Shown: positions 4,295-5,376 of the stretch, in pieces | Numbering within the stretch: position 1 is the first letter of the stretch | How the letters are laid out: the number at the start of each line of letters is the position of its first letter | NCBI GenBank assembly: GCA_050744165.1 | Contig: JBOGGN010000418.1 | Location: forward strand, 1 to 5,376 | Length of the DNA stretch: 5,376 nt | Direction: 5' to 3' | Source: JBOGGN01 sp050744165 | GTDB taxonomy: Bacteria > Actinomycetota > Acidimicrobiia > Acidimicrobiales > Palsa-688 | The notes under the pieces: generated by a model | Databases searched by the model: none | What the model was told of the DNA's origin: nothing | What the model saw: only the letters and a program-made list of their open reading frames with translations | Made by a program: the position numbers and the translations under genes

Positions 4295-5376
4295 ACCGGC
4301 CCGGAGGCGGTCGTGCAGGGCGACCAGCTCGGGGGCGGGAGCATCCCCGACCTTGGCGTAGCGGGCGATGGCCTCTTGCCAGGCCCGCGCCAAGGCTGCC
4401 GGGCCCTGGGTCGATCTCGCCGTCAGCAGGTGGGCGATGAGGCGGTCGTCCGGTTGGGTGATTGCAGCCAACCCTTGCCCGGCTGACCAGGCGGCACCGG
4501 TGGAGTCAACGTGCTCTCGCTTCAGGCGGCCCAGTCGGCCGGCGGCGTCGACGATGTCTCGTCGCAGGTTGGTGACGAGCAGCTGGTTCCACCGGAAGTC
4601 GAGATCCTCGAAAACCCGGCCCCGCACCGGCCGCAGCGCGGCGGTCAGGGTGGTCGATGGCTTCGGCGGCGTCGGTGGCCGTCGCGGCCTAACGGAGGAG
4701 TTGCTCGAGGCGGGCGACGTCGGTGTCGACATTTTTCAGGCGGTAGCGGCCGCCCTCGGCGTCGGGCAGGAAGTCACCCCCCATCCCGGTCCGGACCCGT
4801 GACAGGTAGGAGCGGATGGTCGGGGCGCTGGCCTCGTCGTCGGGCCCGGCGGTGGCGTTGCGGATCTCGTCGTTGGTGAACCCTCGTTCGGGGTGGACGG
4901 CCAGGAAGATCAGCAATTCGAGGTCCCGAGGGCGGAGCCTGCTCGTGGCGAAACCGCGGACCTCAAGCGGCCGAGCAGGAGGATCTGCCGGTCGAGCGCC
5001 GGGGCCTGTTCAGCGGAATCAGCGCCCGGCGAGGGTGTGGGGGTCGGCGGGTCTGGAAGGGGGGTCGACAGGCCTGGAAGCGGCAGCCTCGGTGCTCGCT
5101 GCACTCTCGGGCGATCGGGTCTCGAAGGGAGGCGGGAGTGGGGGTGCCGGTGGCGGTGCCGGGGGCGGGGTGGTGGCAGCACGTCCTGTTGCGCGCGCAC
5201 CCGTGTCGTGAGAGCTCGCTGCCGGTCGGACGCTGGCGCCGTCCGGGATGGGCGTGGCCAGTTTCGAAGTCGGGCTCGGTTTTTGCGCTGCGGTCCGGGG
5301 GTTAGGGAGCACGTGCCAGGCGACCACGGCGGCACCGGCCAGGAGAATGAGGACCAGCCAGTGCGGGGCCTGTGAC
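4295..5376 (-). pseudogene. Membrane-anchored OmpR-type winged-helix/BTAD regulator, broken in several places; 5' end outside window
   Basis: Read from the right edge, three frames together give one recognisable protein. First comes a transmembrane helix (WLVLILLAGAAVVAWHVL, about 5360-5307), then a Pro/Ala-rich linker. The frame then changes near 5020-5060; a five-G run at 5039-5043 is a likely spot. DRQILLLG follows, and a missing base near 4968-4972 shifts to PLEVRGF and an OmpR-like winged helix (about 4970-4730, with DLELLIFLAVHPERGFTNDE and TIRSYLSRVRTG). An amber TAG at 4689-4691 falls where the sense AATATDAAEAIDH resumes, and an extra base near 4648-4650 shifts to LTAALRPVRGRVFEDLDFRWN and the BTAD helices ending near LHDRLRAG (about 4300). 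Such proteins are SARP-like regulators; the membrane anchor suggests signal-coupled control. The native stop is lost. True decay is more likely than sequencing error, because neighbouring genes read cleanly, but the indels sit in C/G runs. Confidence 0.72.

Overview
The window is high-G+C DNA with actinobacterial traits: strong G/C preference at third codon positions, GTG and TTG starts, an apparently leaderless VapB promoter, and a membrane-anchored OmpR/BTAD-type regulator of the kind common in Actinomycetota. Acidimicrobiia is a guess from that last protein and from the winged-helix nucleotidyltransferase. It reads as an accessory, partly decayed region.

Left part (1-2101, + strand): the 3' end of an unrecognised gene; a winged-helix/minimal-nucleotidyltransferase (MNT) protein; a HEPN partner gene overlapping it by 8 bases and cut off mid-domain; and an intact VapBC toxin-antitoxin pair whose promoter starts about where HEPN homology stops. 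This is a stack of two toxin-antitoxin loci. The older MNT/HEPN locus has lost the half of the HEPN protein that normally carries the catalytic RX4-6H motif. VapB and VapC are coupled by a GTGA overlap.

Middle (2102-3256): non-coding DNA around one tRNA-Arg(ACG) gene at 2570-2643. Between the tRNA and the next gene lie about 610 bases with several hairpins and palindromes. The last hairpin pairs with the ribosome-binding site of the following gene.

Right-centre (3257-4070): a small DUF3892 gene (+) and a two-domain helix-turn-helix regulator (-) face each other across a long inverted repeat that probably terminates both transcripts. The 10-base motif ACCACTCGCG occurs in both arms of an inverted repeat in the DUF3892 leader and again at the 5' end of the regulator gene. 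This suggests, but does not prove, that the regulator controls both genes.

Right end (4295-5376, - strand): a broken gene for a membrane-anchored regulator with, in order, a transmembrane helix, a Pro/Ala-rich linker, an OmpR-like winged helix and a BTAD domain. Three frame changes and one amber stop interrupt it, and it runs off the right edge.

I see no integrase, transposase or CRISPR array. The best candidate for something undescribed is the DUF3892/regulator pair with its structured leader and shared motif.
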